Positions 1 through 7,419 of a DNA stretch of 12,179 nucleotides are shown here, piece after piece. How positions within the stretch are numbered: the first letter of the stretch is position 1; each line of letters opens with the position of its first letter. The notes beneath the pieces were generated by a model. That model searched no databases. It was not told the origin of the DNA and saw only the letters and a list, made by a program, of their open reading frames with translations. The DNA is from JANXQG01 sp037147235 (lineage in GTDB: Bacteria > Planctomycetota > Planctomycetia > Pirellulales > Thermoguttaceae), in the NCBI GenBank assembly GCA_037147235.1, contig JBAWVO010000196.1, forward strand, positions 1 through 12,179, given 5' to 3'. The translations under genes and the position numbers were made by a program.

Positions 1-333
1 CACGGCGTTGCACCGTTCCGTCCTACCCGGTCATGTCTGGAATGGACACGCAGGCACACGGAGTGTGCCTGCTACTTTTCTTGCGACACTTATTGATGCG
101 CCGGTCTTTAGGTGCAGAACCCGAGAAGCATGGCGTTCGGGGCGCGAGACGTTTGCCTCAGTTGCCAGTGCTTCAGCCGCCAGTTGTCTGATAACGCCGC
201 CGTGCTATGCTCACAGGAGATTAAGATTGCCGCCTGGTCTGCACGGGGCAGGACTTTGATGGAGTGTTTTTAACCGTGTGGTTCGGCGTGAGCATCGTCT
301 GGGCTTGGAAAATCTTCTGGAGAAGGATCTGGT
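1..333. other. Non-coding stretch before the SUMF1-like gene
   Basis: No convincing gene was found here. The open frames are short, begin without a ribosome binding site and show no recognisable protein motif. The only structured part is the repeat half-copy at 50-111. A Shine-Dalgarno-like GAAGGA at 322-327, six bases before the ATG at 334, belongs to the next gene. Confidence 0.6.
50..111 (+). repeat. Half copy of palindromic dispersed repeat
   Basis: Positions 53-111 match 1739-1797 at 55 of 59 bases without gaps, the first 36 being identical. The copy begins with a perfect hairpin: a 10-base stem GCAGGCACAC (50-59), loop GGA, and its complement at 63-72. The left inverted arm present in the other copy (1683-1707) is absent, and unrelated sequence lies there instead. 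The right arm carries four substitutions, so this looks like an older, decayed half element. Confidence 0.8.
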
Positions 334-1157
334 ATGAGAAACTTCGTGATTGGGTGGATCGTGCTTCTCGCGATGGCGTGGACTGCATTCAGCGAGACAA
401 AAGAAGGGCCGAAGGGGCTGGCAGTGGACTTGGGTGGTGGGGTGGAGTTGAAATTGACGCTCATCCCGGCGGGCGAGTTCAAGATGGGGGGCGATAGTTA
501 CAAGCCCGTCCACAAAGTGACGATTACGAAGCCGTTTTATCTTGGCAAGCATGAAGTGACGCAGGAGCAGTGGGAAGCAGTGATGGCAACAACCCGAGCA
601 AGTTCAAGGGTCCGAAGAACCCCGTGGAGAACGTCAGTTGGGACGACTGCCAGAAGTTCCTTGTCAAACTGAATGCAAAGACCGACGGCCAAGGGGGCAA
701 GTTTGTATTGCCTACGGAGGCGGAATGGGAATATGCGTGTCGAGCGGGAAGCACAAGCAAGTTTTGTTTTGGGGACGACGAAAAGGAACTTGGTGAGTAC
801 GCATGGTATGATAAGAACTCAGGCGGCAAGACGCACCCTGTAGGCGAAAGGAAGCCGAACGCTTTTGGGCTGTATGACATGCACGGGAATGTATGGGAGT
901 GGTGCCAGGATTGGTATAGCAAGTATGGGGCGAAAGCGGTGACTGATCCTAGTGGTTCTACAACGGGCGCGTACCGCGTGATTCGCGGCGGGTGCTGGAA
1001 CCATGTTCGAGGTTGCGCTGAAAAACGGTGCCCTTTGCAAGCACAACAAACCCGGTGTACTGGATTTGGCAAAAGACCTTTCATCCTCGATAGAAATCAA
1101 TCCACTTCAACTCCAGGCTCTCTAATTCGCCTTCCAACAGGGCCTTGGGCAAAGTGA
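334..1157 (+). pseudogene. SUMF1/FGE-domain secreted protein, broken by a one-base frameshift
   Basis: Two overlapping frames (334-585 and about 586-1157) together encode one SUMF1-type domain. The first gives a signal peptide (residues 1-20, ending TAFS), then IPAGEFKMGG (45-53) and the motif HEVTQEQWEAVM (73-84). The second continues with NNPSKFKG, PVENVSWDDC, LPTEAEWEYACRAGS, AFGLYDMHGNVWEWCQDWY and YRVIRGGCW. One extra G after 585 would read EAVMGNNPSKF, the usual family sequence, so the break is exactly one missing base. The start has a good SD (GAAGGA, 322-327). The usual C-terminal RSA..R...GFR pattern cannot be read, and the open frame runs 77 bp into the opposite gene, so the 3' end also seems decayed. 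FGE itself converts sulfatase cysteine to formylglycine, but the catalytic cysteine pair of true FGE is not evident and many planctomycete members have unknown roles. A sequencing error is the alternative to a real pseudogene. Confidence 0.85.
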
Positions 1158-1590
1158 TCTCAAAGTAGCCGCCTTTATCGGGCAGGCCCTTCACCGGTTT
1201 GCCCGCGGAATCCAGGACTTTGATCTCCGTTCCAGGCTCCCACTCCCCCTCTTTGCCGATCTCGGTCAAATAGAGACGCTTCGTGTTCCCGCTGTGGCTC
1301 AATACCGAGCCCGTAAGCTTGATCTTGCTGTTGAAAACGGCAAAGGATTCCAGGCCGCTGAGGTGAAGACGGAGAACTACCGTGGTCGGCCACTTCCCTT
1401 TTGCCAAGGTGATCGTGGCGCTGCCGATCCCACTTTGGCTCAGGACATCGAGCGTAACGGTGTCATTTTCGATCTTCATCTTGACCTGATCGGCGGGCTT
1501 CTTGGTCTTAATGTCGAGGGTGGTGGTTTCTTTCATCGTCGTGACCAATGAAATCACGAAGACCGACATCAATAATCCCAGCGTTCTCAT
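1081..1590 (-). CDS. Small exported protein of unknown function
   Basis: This 169-aa protein starts at ATG 1590-1588, with AAGGA about nine bases upstream. Residues 4-18 (LGLLMSVFVISLVTT) form a hydrophobic segment with one Arg before it, consistent with a signal peptide or N-terminal anchor. The rest is cysteine-free and rich in alternating polar and hydrophobic stretches (TVTLDVL, SATITLA, TVVLRLHLSG, KIKLTGSV, GYFEITLP), suggesting a beta-sandwich-like secreted domain. It ends ELKWIDFYRG. It resembles uncharacterised planctomycete proteins but no family could be named. Its 3' end is convergent with the broken SUMF1-like gene. It is separated from ppnP by 238 bp containing a palindromic element, so it is probably transcribed on its own. 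Confidence 0.75.
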   Translation of the reverse strand: MRTLGLLMSVFVISLVTTMKETTTLDIKTKKPADQVKMKIENDTVTLDVLSQSGIGSATITLAKGKWPTTVVLRLHLSGLESFAVFNSKIKLTGSVLSHSGNTKRLYLTEIGKEGEWEPGTEIKVLDSAGKPVKGLPDKGGYFEITLPKALLEGELESLELKWIDFYRG

Positions 1591-1682
1591 GGCATTGTTC
1601 CTTGTTCGTGGCCGGATTACTTTAGTTTTTGAGGTGGCGGACCCTCTGGAATTGGCGAAACTGCTGTAAAAACCTACGATTT

Positions 1683-1794
1683 AGGACCGGCGCAGAAATA
1701 ACTGTCGTGTTTTGCCCACTCGCCGAGCGGGGGCAGACGGCACACGGAGTGTGCCTGCTACTTTTCTTGCGACAGTTATTTCTGCGCCGGTCCT
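1683..1794. mobile_element. 112-bp palindromic element, MITE/REP-like
   Basis: Two perfect 25-base inverted arms, 1683-1707 (AGGACCGGCG...ACTGTCG) and 1770-1794, enclose 62 bases. Inside is a second hairpin, GGCACAC-GGA-GTGTGCC at 1739-1755. The right half (1739-1797) recurs at 53-111. It encodes no protein; open frames through it read a peptide containing RHTPCAV that is common in spurious planctomycete annotations. Nested palindromes with no gene fit a non-autonomous element mobilised in trans, for example by a REP-associated (Y1) transposase or an IS with similar ends. This origin is inference. No clear target-site duplication was seen. It sits between ppnP and the 169-aa gene and could also act as a transcript-end structure. 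Confidence 0.75.
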
Positions 1795-1828
1795 TAGCCG
1801 ACGGCAAGCGTTTGAGCGCGGCTTTGCA

Positions 1829-2143
1829 TCAGCCGACGAAGGAACAGCAATAGTCCGACAGTTCCGTAACCTTCATCGCAAAGCGGGAATTGCCCGCGAC
1901 GTTGAAGGATTCGCCGCCCTTCACCTCGACCCATTCTTCCGAGCCGGGCAGTTTGACCGTCAGTTTGCCTGAAAGTATCTCCATGACTTCCGGCGCGCCC
2001 GTTCCGAAGTCATACTCCCCCGGCATCATTATTCCAAGAGTCTTCTTCGATCCGTCGGCAAAAATCACCGTGCGACTGGTCACGCCGCCGCCAAAATAGA
2101 TGTTCGCTTCCCTGACGATAGTTACCTTCAAAAATTCCGACAT
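1829..2143 (-). CDS. ppnP: Pyrimidine/purine nucleoside phosphorylase PpnP
   Basis: This 104-aa protein matches the PpnP/YaiE (DUF1255) cupin family over its length. The E. coli member is about 94 residues; this one has a few extra at the N-terminus. Seen motifs are GEYDFGT (42-48), PEVMEILSG (51-59), LTVKLPG (61-67), the family-typical SFNVAGNSRF (79-88) and a closing DYCCSF. Family members phosphorolyse several nucleosides to the free base plus ribose-1-phosphate in the cytosol, a salvage reaction. The start ATG (2143-2141) has no clear SD, a common situation in these bacteria. It lies 75 bp downstream of the permease gene on the same strand and may be read through from it, but there is no functional link to the ABC system. 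Confidence 0.92.
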   Translation of the reverse strand: MSEFLKVTIVREANIYFGGGVTSRTVIFADGSKKTLGIMMPGEYDFGTGAPEVMEILSGKLTVKLPGSEEWVEVKGGESFNVAGNSRFAMKVTELSDYCCSFVG

Positions 2144-2218
2144 AATTACTGATAAACGGATAGCGGATAAAAAATTTGAGGTTCACAGACCCCAGTCTAA
2201 ACCAGGAGGAACTGGTAG

Positions 2219-3889
2219 TCAATGCCACACTCGCCATCTGCGATGAAATAGCCAAAGCATGGTGCCCAACAAAAACGCATCAAGCAGGACGTAAAACGCG
2301 ATGAAAGCCGAAGCGGCGTGTTGCCACCAGAAACCGGCACCTGGGGCGTGATTCTGCACATCGCCCAACGTCAAGGGCAGGCTGAATGCGGCAGCCAGGG
2401 GGCTGGTTGCGGTGGACCACTGTAGCCATGTGAATGGGCTGTTCCAGCCAGCGGCGATCTGACCCAAAACAATCGCGCGCATTGATGGCGAAAACTCCAT
2501 CGCAAAAATCCAGGCCGCCACGGGGACCGCGTAGAGCAGCAAAAGAATGGCATAGGTCGCCATCATGCTCACGCCTGTGCGAGAAAAGAGCACTGAGCAA
2601 AACATGCCCAGCGTGGTCGTCGTCAGCACCGTCAGGGCCACGATGACAAAACAGCGAAGTATCGTCAGTGTGTCGAACCGGTACGTCCAGGGCGGCAAAA
2701 GCCAGGCCAAGAGTAGCGGCCAGATTATAAATGCCGTCAGCACGCACGATACCCTCAGCCCGGAAATCAGCTTGCCGCTGAGAATCTGCCACGGTGAAAC
2801 GGTCGTCGTGAGCAGCAGTTCCAGCGTCTGCCGCTCGTGCTCGCTGGTCACGCTTCCCGCGGAAAAGACCGGCCCCACCAATACGTTGAACAACACGATG
2901 TAACAAGTGTACCAAGGTGCCCAGGCGGGCTTGATATACAGGCAGACCGCCATCAACGGCAGGGCCAACAACATGCTCATCTGGATCACCAACCGCAGCA
3001 TAAGCGTGCCCTGGCCAAAAAGTTCGCTGCGCATCTCCTTGTCGAAAATCGGATTGACCCCGTCGGCCATGAGATCGTTGCGCTTGGCCGGCGCGAAGAG
3101 CTTATCCGGAAACTGGTCGCTACGGATGACCATGCCCACGGCCATCTTCTGCTCAAAGTCGGGATCGACAACGTCTCTGGCCTCCGCACCCACGTCAGAC
3201 GGATGCAGGAGCCGACGGCTGGTGGCTCTCAGCAACGCCACCGCACCCGCCAGGCACCCGATGGGCAACACCCAGCCAATCATCACTAATCGCCAAAAAC
3301 CGGATGTCTGCGCGTAGAACAGAACGCCCACCAGGGTTAGTGGCAAGATCACCATGTAAGAAACGACCAGAGCTGCGATGGTTCGGGCAAAGTAACTGCT
3401 GGCCGCCACGCAGATCATGCCGAAGAGCGTCACGCAGGCCGCCATGCCGCAGTAGGTCGCCAGCACTTCATAAGGCGACACGCCTCCCAGCGGCAGGCAA
3501 AGCATGACGATCGGCAGCGAACAGAAGACCAGCACGGCAAGGTGGCTCAGAGCCGCCAGCAGTTTGCCCAGCACCACGGCTCCCGGTCGCATCGGGCTGG
3601 CCAGCAGCATTTCATAGGTCTGCCGTTCCTTTTCGCCCGTGATCGTGCCGGCAGCGAAGCTGGGAACCATCAGCGACAGCAGAACATATTGGCCCAGGAA
3701 GAACAGATCAACCAACCGCGACGCTTCCTGCGGGCGGCGCGCCAGATCCAATCGCGTCTGGCTCGGCCACGCTGCGTAAACGACCAAGCCTAGTAGGGCG
3801 ATGTAGAGCAGCAGCAGAACGAACGCCCGCTTCATGCGGAGGTTGACAAGGAGTTCGCGTTGGAGGACCGGGTTTTCGATGAAGTACAT
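2219..3889 (-). CDS. ABC-2 type permease, two halves fused in one chain
   Basis: This 556-aa integral membrane protein contains two ABC-2 permease units. Each opens with a cytoplasmic segment before its first helix (NPVLQREL at 6-13, NPIFDKEM at 279-286). Each then carries the motif AGxxTxExERQTxExLL, followed by GKL: residues 80-110 and 344-374, exactly 264 residues apart. Hydrophobic helices are visible at about 22-40, 62-80, 110-132, 145-165, 170-193 and 200-220. They recur at about 302-318, 326-345, 380-400, 411-432, 440-462 and 527-549. The linker (221-280) is polar and probably cytoplasmic. Known ABC-2 transporters need two membrane subunits, so one copy of this chain could supply both. 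The start ATG lies two bases after the ATPase stop codon, with a GGTGG-rich stretch before it, so the two genes are translationally linked. The substrate is unknown. Confidence 0.9.
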   Translation of the reverse strand: MYFIENPVLQRELLVNLRMKRAFVLLLLYIALLGLVVYAAWPSQTRLDLARRPQEASRLVDLFFLGQYVLLSLMVPSFAAGTITGEKERQTYEMLLASPMRPGAVVLGKLLAALSHLAVLVFCSLPIVMLCLPLGGVSPYEVLATYCGMAACVTLFGMICVAASSYFARTIAALVVSYMVILPLTLVGVLFYAQTSGFWRLVMIGWVLPIGCLAGAVALLRATSRRLLHPSDVGAEARDVVDPDFEQKMAVGMVIRSDQFPDKLFAPAKRNDLMADGVNPIFDKEMRSELFGQGTLMLRLVIQMSMLLALPLMAVCLYIKPAWAPWYTCYIVLFNVLVGPVFSAGSVTSEHERQTLELLLTTTVSPWQILSGKLISGLRVSCVLTAFIIWPLLLAWLLPPWTYRFDTLTILRCFVIVALTVLTTTTLGMFCSVLFSRTGVSMMATYAILLLLYAVPVAAWIFAMEFSPSMRAIVLGQIAAGWNSPFTWLQWSTATSPLAAAFSLPLTLGDVQNHAPGAGFWWQHAASAFIAFYVLLDAFLLGTMLWLFHRRWRVWH

Positions 3890-3893
3890 GGGA

Positions 3894-4820
3894 TTAAGCC
3901 ACCACCCCCTTCGTCACCATCATGAACACATCCTCCAACGTCGGCTCCTTCTCGGCAAAGGAACTCATCCGCACGCCGGCGGTCACGAGCTTCTCCATCA
4001 GACCGGCCACCTGGTTATCGTCGGCAGCCAACTCGACGGTCACGTGCTGGTCCTCGATCTGCACGTTGCGTGTCTCGGGCATGTTGCGAATGATCGCCAG
4101 GCCGACCTCAATGTTTTCCAGAAAGCGGATCCGCACCGTGCGATTGCCGCGAATACGACGATAGACCTCGTCGATCGGGCCGGACATCAAGAGCTTACCC
4201 CGCTCGATGATGCCGATCGAGCTACAGCAGTCGGCCAGTTCGCCGAGGATATGGCTGGAAATGAGGATCGTCTTACCCATGCGGCGAAGCTCCTTGAAGA
4301 GGGCTTTGACCTCGATCCGCGCACGCGGATCCAGGCCGCTGGTCGGCTCGTCAAGGATCAGCACCGGCGGGTCATGGACCAGCGTCTTCGCCAGACAAAG
4401 CCGCTGCTTCATGCCGCGCGACAGCCCACTGACGAAGGCATCGCGCTTGCCGGTCAGGTCCAACAATTCCATCACGTCGTCCAAGACCTGCCGCCGCCTG
4501 GCACGGGGAAGCTGATAGGCCACGGCAAAAAAGTCAAGGAACTCCCATACCTTCATGCCGTCGTAAACGCCAAAGCCGTCAGGCATGTAGCCGATACTGC
4601 GGCGCACGTCCAGCGGATCCTTGCTCACGCGATAGCCGTTAACAATCCCTTCGCCACTGGTAGCCTTCAGCAACGTGGCCAGGAAGCGGATGCTCGTACT
4701 CTTGCCGGCGCCGTTGGGGCCGATGAAGCCGAACATCTCGCCAGCCTCGATCTTCAGGTTCAATTGATCGACGGCCAAAAGGTTGTGGTAACGCTTCGTA
4801 AAGTTAATGAGCTCGATCAT
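3894..4820 (-). CDS. ABC transporter ATP-binding protein
   Basis: This 308-aa ATPase has Walker A GPNGAGKST (34-42), signature LSRGMKQR (133-140), Walker B VLILDEP (153-159), D-loop GLDP (162-165) and H-loop His190 in SSH. A C-terminal regulatory region (about 220-308) ends with EPTLEDVFMMVTKG, typical of ABC-2 exporters of the CcmA/NatA/GldA type. The Q-loop is unusual: where most relatives have YxPQ, it reads YMPDGFGVYDGM with Asp81 in place of glutamine. The protein should act as a homodimer at the inner face of the membrane and drive the fused permease encoded 4 bp downstream. The gene lies 112 bp after the lipoprotein gene. Its ATG is preceded by CTTCTTTTCC and has no Shine-Dalgarno sequence. 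Confidence 0.95.
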   Translation of the reverse strand: MIELINFTKRYHNLLAVDQLNLKIEAGEMFGFIGPNGAGKSTSIRFLATLLKATSGEGIVNGYRVSKDPLDVRRSIGYMPDGFGVYDGMKVWEFLDFFAVAYQLPRARRRQVLDDVMELLDLTGKRDAFVSGLSRGMKQRLCLAKTLVHDPPVLILDEPTSGLDPRARIEVKALFKELRRMGKTILISSHILGELADCCSSIGIIERGKLLMSGPIDEVYRRIRGNRTVRIRFLENIEVGLAIIRNMPETRNVQIEDQHVTVELAADDNQVAGLMEKLVTAGVRMSSFAEKEPTLEDVFMMVTKGVVA

Positions 4821-4833
4821 TGGAAAAGAAGGT

Positions 4834-4859
4834 CTTGGGTCTTAGGGCTTAGGGCTTGG
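4834..4859. repeat. Tandem heptamer CTTAGGG (about 3.7 copies)
   Basis: The units are CTTGGGT, CTTAGGG, CTTAGGG and CTTGG, directly upstream of the ATPase start codon (minus strand). A second short tandem, TTTGTCA twice followed by TTTGTTG, lies at 4929-4949 and covers the last codons of the lipoprotein gene, giving its ATNDK tail. The 112-bp gap at 4821-4932 holds these repeats and no other recognisable signal. They separate two genes that would otherwise be expected to be tightly linked. Confidence 0.7.
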
Positions 4860-4932
4860 CGACGGAATTCCGCTTGCGGTTTCGCGACGGACGGCCTGCC
4901 AATCCATTGAAATCTGAAATTTGAGAGATTTG

Positions 4933-7404
4933 TCATTTGTCATTTGTTGCTTTTTTATCACTATAAGGCTCTGGAAGCTGGCCGGCATCGAGGTGGGCGA
5001 CCAAAAGCGCGGCCTGCCGTGCCTGCCGCGCTACAGGGGTAACCGTCAGGCCTAGCACATCGTCGGCGACTTGGGCCACGAGACAAATCTCGCCAACTCG
5101 CAAATCCTGCTGCAAAGCCACTTCAGCAATTCCCTCGACACTCAATTCGCCGCTGGGGTCCGAACCTTGGGAACGATGGTAGGATGGACTTCCAAGTCCG
5201 TCCTTAGTAGGGTCTGCTGCGGCTTTTCCTCGGCGGGAATAGGGTTTGAACTTCAAGACCGCGGTCGCGCCGGGTTCAAGCCGGCCGATCCTTGCCAAGT
5301 CGGTGCCGCCGGATAGGCCGCAAACGACCCGGCAATCATCCAGCGGGTGCGTTGTGCCGTTGGTCACCCGCAATCCTCCGTTGCTATCTCGGTGCAGAGT
5401 AACCTTGCCGCCGAATTCGGCCATCTCCTCACTATGCACGAAATCGACGACGTTCGACCCCACGTTGAACCCGGTTAGTTGCGTATCATCACCACGTCGG
5501 CAAACCAATTCACCGCGGGTCTGCCACACCGGCATTTCAAACTGCTCCGGGGAGGTGACGCGGGGAAACGGAAGAATCTGTCCGCACGGATCGCCGAGGC
5601 GAAACTCGTAGCGCGTGGCCAGCGAAGTATAGAGCGATGTATAGCGTGCCACATGTACCCGCGAATAACCGGGCTGCATCTCGATCACGGCGATCTCGTT
5701 TTGCGATCGGGCAAAGCCAACATTCAATTGAGCCTGCTGAATCACTACGACCGTGCAGGCAATCGCAATCAGCGGTGCCGCGATCCACGCCCACTCCACG
5801 CGGCCAAGGAGCCGAAAGACGATCCAGTTGGCCGGTACGAGCACGCACAAATAGCCAACCACCACCCAGATAATGAAGCTCCGCTCCGGAACGCTGATGC
5901 CGGCGGCATTGGCCAGTGCTGTTCGCGCGGCCTGGGCCACGGGACTGAAGTCGTTCCAGGCACCCAGCCCGGGAGCAACTTTCTTGTCGAGCGAAACAGG
6001 AGCGTTGCCGTTGCCCAGAATGCCGTTATCATCGACGATCGAGTCGGGTGTCGGAGATCCGCCAAAACCGGTTTCCGAAACCGATCTTTGGGCGGCCACG
6101 ACATCGGCCGCGTAACTCGTAAAGTTTACCCCCGGATCTCGGGAAAAATATCGCACAGCGGTCATCTTTGCGGCATCCAGCGGAGAGAGATTCGCTTTCG
6201 TGTCGGCCCATCGGAATTGCAACTCTTCCGACTCCTTGTCGATCCAAAACTCACGTGCCGGCCGCCGCAGCAGACAGGCGTTGAAAAAGCAATCGTAGCC
6301 CGCCCAACCGATCAACTCGGTTCCCGTCAGGCGGAAGGCCGATGCCACGATTCGCCCGCGGCCAACTTGCCGCTCGATCAGCAAGTCGCTCGTGTAGGGA
6401 AGATACTCGGCGTGGCGGTCTTTTTTCAGCTCCGCCCCCGGCCAAGATTTCACCGGTTTCGGGGGAGGGCCAAAGTCGCCCGCCCAATAACTTAGTTCCG
6501 CCAACTTCTCTGCCGAGAAAGTTCGCGACTTCGCTACGGTAGCCGGCAGGTAGGGCCGCAGGAAACTGCTCTGGAGTTGCTCCAAGGCATCGGGGCCGCT
6601 GACGATAATCTGCCCACCCCAATGCAGCCAATCGACCAGAGCATGTTGTTGGTCGATGTCCCATTGCGCCGGGTCAAAGTCGTCCCAGAGCAGATAGGCA
6701 ATGCTTGTCCAATACAGCGCGTTGCTTGGCAGGCTCGGCCGCCGCGATGCCGGCATCGACACCACTTCGTAGTACTTCGGTCCTGTGTCGCTTTCGGCCT
6801 TGGAACGATGCAGATGGATCGAGACGAGTTTCTTGTCAAGATACTCGTAACGACTAGCCACTTGCGAGAGAACGATGAAGTAATAACGATACGACGGCAT
6901 GCGCTGTAGCAACATGCTCCGCTCAATCGCCGCCGGACCTCCGTCACCGGCCGCCAGCTTGAAATTCACCGAGCGGGCTTCCTGCTGAGGTGGAATCCAA
7001 ATGGATGATTCGAGCGACTTCGGCTGATCCTTGGCCAGGGCTGCCGGCCGCTGCATGGCTATTTCGTAAGGAACCGCAACCAGCGGCACCTTGTGGTCAT
7101 TCTGATCGACAATCTGGGTTTGCAAATCGCCCTGAAAGTCACCGCGATTGGCCTTTACATCGGGCCAAGCCATGCTGACCCAGTGGCCCGGCTTGCACAG
7201 CCCGGAAAATTCATTTGGCGAAGGCATAACGGCTGGCCTCTGGGCCTCGAACGGCTCTTTTTCCTTTTCTTTTTTTTTGGCCTTTTCTTCAGCCTGCTGC
7301 TTGGCCTCTGGCGTTTTACGGCATCCTCCGCAGCCCGGCAGGCAGGGTATCAGCAAGAAAAGCAGCAGGCACTTGGCACCATGCTCCTTCAAGATTGCTA
7401 TCAC
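4933..7404 (-). CDS. Large lipoprotein with membrane hairpin, partner of the ABC exporter
   Basis: This 823-aa protein starts at a GTG with an exact AAGGAGG five bases upstream. Residues 12-24 form a lipoprotein signal peptide with lipobox LPGC, so Cys25 should be lipidated. A highly charged Lys/Glu linker follows (35-50). Residues about 225-290 include a stretch like the GldG/GATase-like fold of ABC-associated proteins (ALVDWLHWGGQIIVSGPDAL, 255-274). Residues 345-380 contain VGRGRIVASAF. Two helices lie at about 510-531 and 539-557, joined by a short loop with two Arg, so both large domains should face the periplasm. The C-terminal part (560-800) is beta-rich with no known motif. It heads the same strand as the ATPase and permease and probably forms one system with them. 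An in-frame palindromic repeat inserts residues around 734-742, and the last residues come from a tandem repeat. Exact function unknown. Confidence 0.85.
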   Translation of the reverse strand: MIAILKEHGAKCLLLFLLIPCLPGCGGCRKTPEAKQQAEEKAKKKEKEKEPFEAQRPAVMPSPNEFSGLCKPGHWVSMAWPDVKANRGDFQGDLQTQIVDQNDHKVPLVAVPYEIAMQRPAALAKDQPKSLESSIWIPPQQEARSVNFKLAAGDGGPAAIERSMLLQRMPSYRYYFIVLSQVASRYEYLDKKLVSIHLHRSKAESDTGPKYYEVVSMPASRRPSLPSNALYWTSIAYLLWDDFDPAQWDIDQQHALVDWLHWGGQIIVSGPDALEQLQSSFLRPYLPATVAKSRTFSAEKLAELSYWAGDFGPPPKPVKSWPGAELKKDRHAEYLPYTSDLLIERQVGRGRIVASAFRLTGTELIGWAGYDCFFNACLLRRPAREFWIDKESEELQFRWADTKANLSPLDAAKMTAVRYFSRDPGVNFTSYAADVVAAQRSVSETGFGGSPTPDSIVDDNGILGNGNAPVSLDKKVAPGLGAWNDFSPVAQAARTALANAAGISVPERSFIIWVVVGYLCVLVPANWIVFRLLGRVEWAWIAAPLIAIACTVVVIQQAQLNVGFARSQNEIAVIEMQPGYSRVHVARYTSLYTSLATRYEFRLGDPCGQILPFPRVTSPEQFEMPVWQTRGELVCRRGDDTQLTGFNVGSNVVDFVHSEEMAEFGGKVTLHRDSNGGLRVTNGTTHPLDDCRVVCGLSGGTDLARIGRLEPGATAVLKFKPYSRRGKAAADPTKDGLGSPSYHRSQGSDPSGELSVEGIAEVALQQDLRVGEICLVAQVADDVLGLTVTPVARQARQAALLVAHLDAGQLPEPYSDKKATNDK
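5181..5204. repeat. Palindromic repeat inserted in frame in the lipoprotein gene
   Basis: AGGATGGACTT (5181-5191) pairs with AAGTCCGTCCT (5194-5204) with one mismatch and a two-base centre. In the lipoprotein frame it gives residues 734-742 (KDGLGSPSY) within a low-complexity, polar stretch running from about 723 to 750, without stopping the frame. The flanking protein is beta-rich, so this looks like an added surface loop. A similar GGACTTGGAAGTCC core is a familiar dispersed repeat in planctomycete genomes (from memory, not searched). Confidence 0.65.
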
Positions 7405-7409
7405 GCTGT

Positions 7410-7416
7410 CCTCCTT
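7410..7416 (-). promoter_or_regulatory. Strong ribosome binding site fixing the GTG start at 7404
   Basis: On the minus strand the sequence reads AAGGAGG, five bases, then GTG. It is the best SD in the window. It decides for the GTG at 7404-7402 as the lipoprotein start and gives a complete signal peptide. It lies just after the stop codon (7422-7420) of the small open frame at 7530-7420. Confidence 0.8.
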
Positions 7417-7419
7417 GAT

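Noticed and set aside
580..590. Programmed ribosomal frameshift in the SUMF1-like gene
   Set aside because: No slippery heptamer, downstream pseudoknot or SD-like stimulator was seen, and a single missing G explains the break more simply.
1003..1125. A 40-codon plus-strand frame across the 3' end of the SUMF1-like gene
   Set aside because: It begins at an internal ATG without SD and overlaps the opposite gene. It might reflect a second frameshift in the decayed C-terminus but it does not give the expected GFR ending.
2199..2218. Terminator after the permease gene
   Set aside because: The stem ACCAG/CTGGT (2201-2216) is only five bases with a six-base loop and no proper T tract, too weak to list as a feature.
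3834..4910. A 358-codon plus-strand open frame opposite the ABC ATPase
   Set aside because: It is antisense to a gene with all ABC motifs; its composition is His/Gln/Arg-rich as expected for a shadow frame and no motif is visible.
5479..6495. A 338-codon plus-strand open frame opposite the lipoprotein
   Set aside because: It is a shadow of the lipoprotein gene, without start signals or domain motifs.
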